Source: Anaerolineales bacterium (GTDB lineage: Bacteria > Chloroflexota > Anaerolineae > Anaerolineales > Villigracilaceae). From it: a stretch of DNA of 7,813 nucleotides. A program made the position numbers and the translations under genes. The notes below the pieces were generated by a model. It was not told the origin of the DNA and did not search any database. It saw nothing but the letters and a program-made list of their open reading frames with translations. Every line of letters begins with the position of its first letter. Within the stretch, counting starts at the first letter, position 1. Below, piece by piece: positions 5,767 to 7,813 of the stretch. The DNA is taken from assembly GCA_016789485.1 (NCBI GenBank), contig JAEURE010000117.1, forward strand, positions 1 through 7,813, given 5' to 3'.

Positions 5767-6615
5767 ATGACTGCAGTTTCGAAAAGTCAAAACGCACCAA
5801 AATCACAAGCGGACTTGTTGTACGACCTGCAACTGCGCAAGGAACGCCACTTCCGCGCAAATGTGGGTCTCTCGTGGGGGATTCTTCTCCTTATACTTGT
5901 TTTTCTCTTCAGCGGCCAGGAAATTACAATTGGTTCGCAAACCTTCTCCACCATTAAAATTGACGGCCAATTTATTCTAAACGAGATCGATTTTATTGCA
6001 GGCGGTCTTGGTCAAACGCTGCTAATCTCCATTCTCTCCATTATGCTGGCAATTGTTCTTGCCTTACTCGCCGCTCTGGGAAGGCTTTCCACGGTTCCTC
6101 CTATTTATGCAATCAGCACTTTTTATGTTTCGCTCATTCGCGGAACTCCCCTTTATTTACAAATCTTCTTCTTCTTTTTGGCGCTGCCGCAGCTTGGCAT
6201 CATCCTTTCAGGCGTTTTTGCTGGTGTACTTGCACTTGGCTTGAACTATGGCGCATACATGTCTGAAATTTTCCGTGCTGGACTTGCATCCGTGGGAAAA
6301 GGTCAGCGTGAAGCGGCTCAGGCGCTGGGTATGACCCCAGGTCAAACCATGAAGCGCATTGTTCTACCTCAAGCGCTTCGATTTGCCATTCCTCCTGTTG
6401 GAAACGAATTCATCGCCATGACCAAAGACTCGGCACTTGTATCCGCCACAGGTTTCGTCCATGAACTGATGTGGCGCGCTACAAAAGTGGGTCGCGCCCA
6501 ATTCCATAATCTGGAAGCGTTGATCATGGCCGCCATTTTTTACTGGCTGGTGACACTTGTACTTTCCTATATTCAAAACAAGATCGAAACCCGCCTCTCC
6601 AAGGGAGACCGATAA
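5767..6615 (+). CDS. Amino-acid ABC transporter permease (HisM/GlnP type)
   Basis: A 282-residue inner-membrane subunit that forms the channel of the polar/basic amino-acid importer. An N-terminal cytoplasmic stretch (1-33) rich in charged residues precedes a first helix (about 34-50), then an external loop (50-78), and the core BPD_transp_1 domain with helices near 82-105, 113-125, 131-158 and 250-270. The core holds GxxxTLxIS at its start, the conserved [11 protein letters not shown] (122-132), and the EAA motif that docks to the ATPase ([11 protein letters not shown] at 182-192, followed by [11 protein letters not shown]). [15 protein letters not shown] (212-226) is also typical. Only one permease gene is present, so it should act as a homodimer. 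The ATG has GGAG at 5757-5760. The stop is 1 nt before the ATPase ATG, so translation is likely coupled. Confidence 0.95.
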   Translation: MTAVSKSQNAPKSQADLLYDLQLRKERHFRANVGLSWGILLLILVFLFSGQEITIGSQTFSTIKIDGQFILNEIDFIAGGLGQTLLISILSIMLAIVLALLAALGRLSTVPPIYAISTFYVSLIRGTPLYLQIFFFFLALPQLGIILSGVFAGVLALGLNYGAYMSEIFRAGLASVGKGQREAAQALGMTPGQTMKRIVLPQALRFAIPPVGNEFIAMTKDSALVSATGFVHELMWRATKVGRAQFHNLEALIMAAIFYWLVTLVLSYIQNKIETRLSKGDR

Positions 6616-6616
6616 C

Positions 6617-7402
6617 ATGGAAAGCAAGACAGCCTTTGAGTCTATACCCATCGTAAAAGTATCAAACCTTGATAAATATTTTGGCCGTCTGCATGTGCTG
6701 AAAAACATCAGCATTGAAGTTCCCGAACGGCAGGTAGTCTGCCTCATTGGCCGCAGTGGCTCCGGGAAAAGCACGCTTCTACGCTGCATCAACTTTCTTG
6801 AAGAACCTTCACATGGTGTCATAGAAGTGGACGGTGTACGGGTGGCTGGCGGCGAAAAAGGCAGGGAACACCGTCAACTAGTTCATGATGTGCGCCTTAA
6901 GACAGGCATGGTTTTTCAGGAATTTAATCTGTTTCCGCACATGACCGTGCTTGAAAATGTTATTGAAGGTCCGGTAATCGTCAAAGGAATGGATCGAAAA
7001 AGAGCCGTTGATCTTGCAGAGCAAAACCTCGACAGCGTGGGGCTGTTATTTAAAAAAGATGAGTATCCCATGCGCCTTTCCGGCGGTCAAAAACAGCGCG
7101 TTGCCATCGCACGGGCACTCACCATGGAACCGCGCGTCATGCTCTTCGATGAACCCACATCCGCGTTGGACCCGGAATTAATCGGTGAAGTCTTAAATGT
7201 GATGAAAAAAGTTGCCCTGGAAGGGATGACCATGATCGTGGTCACTCATGAAATGGGTTTTGCTCGCGAAGTGGCAGACCGCGTCATTGTGATGGCAGAA
7301 GGTGAATTGATAGAAGACAACAAGCCAGAGGAAATTTTCAACAACCCCAAAGACCCACGCACAGAAGCCCTCATCGTCAGATACAGGACAGGCGGCAATT
7401 AG
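6617..7402 (+). CDS. glnQ: Amino-acid ABC transporter ATP-binding protein (GlnQ/HisP type)
   Basis: A 261-residue cytoplasmic ATPase that powers the importer. All nucleotide-site motifs are intact: Walker [10 protein letters not shown] (45-53), Q-loop glutamine 101 in [10 protein letters not shown], signature LSGGQ (154-158), Walker B VMLFDEP with catalytic E179, D-loop SALD (182-185), and switch histidine 211 in VVTHEMGFA. The last two blocks and the ending ([16 protein letters not shown]) are typical of the polar amino-acid subfamily; the symbol reflects family, not proven glutamine transport. ATG 6617 has GGGAG at 6603-6607 inside the permease 3' end; the in-frame ATG at 6557 would overlap the permease gene by 59 nt and is rejected. 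A short insert ([16 protein letters not shown], 78-93) between Walker A and the Q-loop is usual for this group. Confidence 0.95.
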   Translation: MESKTAFESIPIVKVSNLDKYFGRLHVLKNISIEVPERQVVCLIGRSGSGKSTLLRCINFLEEPSHGVIEVDGVRVAGGEKGREHRQLVHDVRLKTGMVFQEFNLFPHMTVLENVIEGPVIVKGMDRKRAVDLAEQNLDSVGLLFKKDEYPMRLSGGQKQRVAIARALTMEPRVMLFDEPTSALDPELIGEVLNVMKKVALEGMTMIVVTHEMGFAREVADRVIVMAEGELIEDNKPEEIFNNPKDPRTEALIVRYRTGGN

Positions 7403-7406
7403 ATAA

Positions 7407-7813
7407 ATGACAATTGCCATCACGCGCCAGGTCAGCTCCAGGTTTAATGAATGCGAGATCACGCACATTAACCGTACCCCAATTGACCTCGATATTGCCC
7501 GGAAACAACACCACGAATATGTTCAGACGCTAGCAGAAATTGGCTGTCAGGTGATTGAACTTTCTGAGGAAAAAGATTTGCCAGATTCAGTCTTTGTGGA
7601 AGATACCGCTTTCATCCTGCCAGAAGTAGCGGTCATCACCAGGCCCGGAGCTGATTCACGCAGACCTGAAACAGAATCCATCATCCAGGCATTATCCCCG
7701 TATCGCCCACTTGTATATGTCTCTGCGCCTGCCACAGTAGATGGCGGCGACGTCCTTGTGCTGGGAAAAAGTATTTTCATAGGCATGTCCACACGCAGTA
7801 CGGTAGAAGGGGC
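7407..7813 (+). CDS. ddaH: Dimethylarginine dimethylaminohydrolase (DDAH) family protein, N-terminal part (3' truncated)
   Basis: The frame runs open from ATG 7407 to the window end, 135 residues of an expected ~255. DDAH hydrolyses N-methylated arginines to citrulline and methylamines in the cytoplasm. Seen motifs are those of the DDAH branch of the guanidino-group-modifying superfamily: FVEDTA (63-68) for substrate contact, TRPGADSRR (78-86), DGGDVL (112-117) and IGMSTRS (125-131) ahead of the region holding the catalytic histidine. The catalytic His and Cys lie beyond the window, so activity cannot be confirmed. Arginine deiminase is less likely, given the short N-terminal part and the VEDTA/DGGDVL forms. 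The start lies 4 nt after the ATPase stop with only a weak GGCGG upstream, suggesting translational coupling and a shared role with the importer: uptake and hydrolysis of an arginine derivative. Confidence 0.88.
   Translation, partial: MTIAITRQVSSRFNECEITHINRTPIDLDIARKQHHEYVQTLAEIGCQVIELSEEKDLPDSVFVEDTAFILPEVAVITRPGADSRRPETESIIQALSPYRPLVYVSAPATVDGGDVLVLGKSIFIGMSTRSTVEG

Noticed and set aside
6364..6822. 152-residue minus-strand open frame
   Set aside because: Spans the permease/ATPase junction in antisense; both plus-strand genes have intact motifs.
1..7813. Search by eye for CRISPR arrays, tRNA genes, insertion sequences, phage or defence genes
   Set aside because: No regularly spaced repeats, cloverleaf-like elements, transposase motifs or target-site duplications were found; gaps between genes are all under 200 nt.

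Overview
The window looks like a piece of the chromosome of an anaerobic or facultative bacterium, most likely a member of the Chloroflexota (Anaerolineae-like). This rests on protein style only: a ferredoxin-linked 2-oxoacid oxidoreductase tail, a tungsten-type aldehyde:ferredoxin oxidoreductase, and a short glycine-rich lipoprotein leader on the binding protein. There is no rRNA, tRNA, CRISPR array, integrase or insertion sequence. Gene density is high and most genes have good Shine-Dalgarno sites, so this is ordinary chromosome rather than a mobile island.

Layout. (1) Positions 1-403 carry the 3' end of a korB-like gene, the beta subunit of a 2-oxoacid:ferredoxin oxidoreductase, closed by a textbook intrinsic terminator (419-465). 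The first ~45 residues of this frame do not look like KorB but like the tail of a secreted-protein sorting domain, so the window edge may be a chimera. (2) 474-1796 (+) is a 12-TM MFS exporter. (3) 1859-2254 (+) is the ribosome-rescue hydrolase ArfB, preceded by a 12-bp inverted repeat. (4) On the minus strand, 4581-4171 is a small SCP2-type sterol/lipid-carrier protein, and 4097-2283 is a 604-residue aldehyde:ferredoxin oxidoreductase (AOR) with a strong 14-bp hairpin in its leader. (5) From a divergent promoter region (4582-4749) a four-gene plus-strand operon runs to the window end: amino-acid-binding lipoprotein, permease, ATPase, and the start of a dimethylarginine dimethylaminohydrolase (DDAH) family gene, cut off at 7813.

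How the genes work together. KorB and AOR both move electrons to ferredoxin, which fits fermentative or amino-acid-degrading energy metabolism: 2-oxoacids and aldehydes arise from amino-acid breakdown. The ABC importer is of the polar/basic amino-acid (HisJ-HisM-HisP, GlnH-GlnP-GlnQ) type. The DDAH-like gene starts 4 nt after the ATPase gene, which suggests that the imported ligand is arginine-like, possibly methylarginine, and that it is hydrolysed to citrulline inside the cell. A hairpin terminator between the binding-protein and permease genes would give excess binding protein over membrane components.

Nothing here is a convincing new defence or mobile system. The points most worth a second look are the apparent chimeric start of the korB frame, the importer-DDAH operon, and the structured leaders of the AOR and binding-protein genes.
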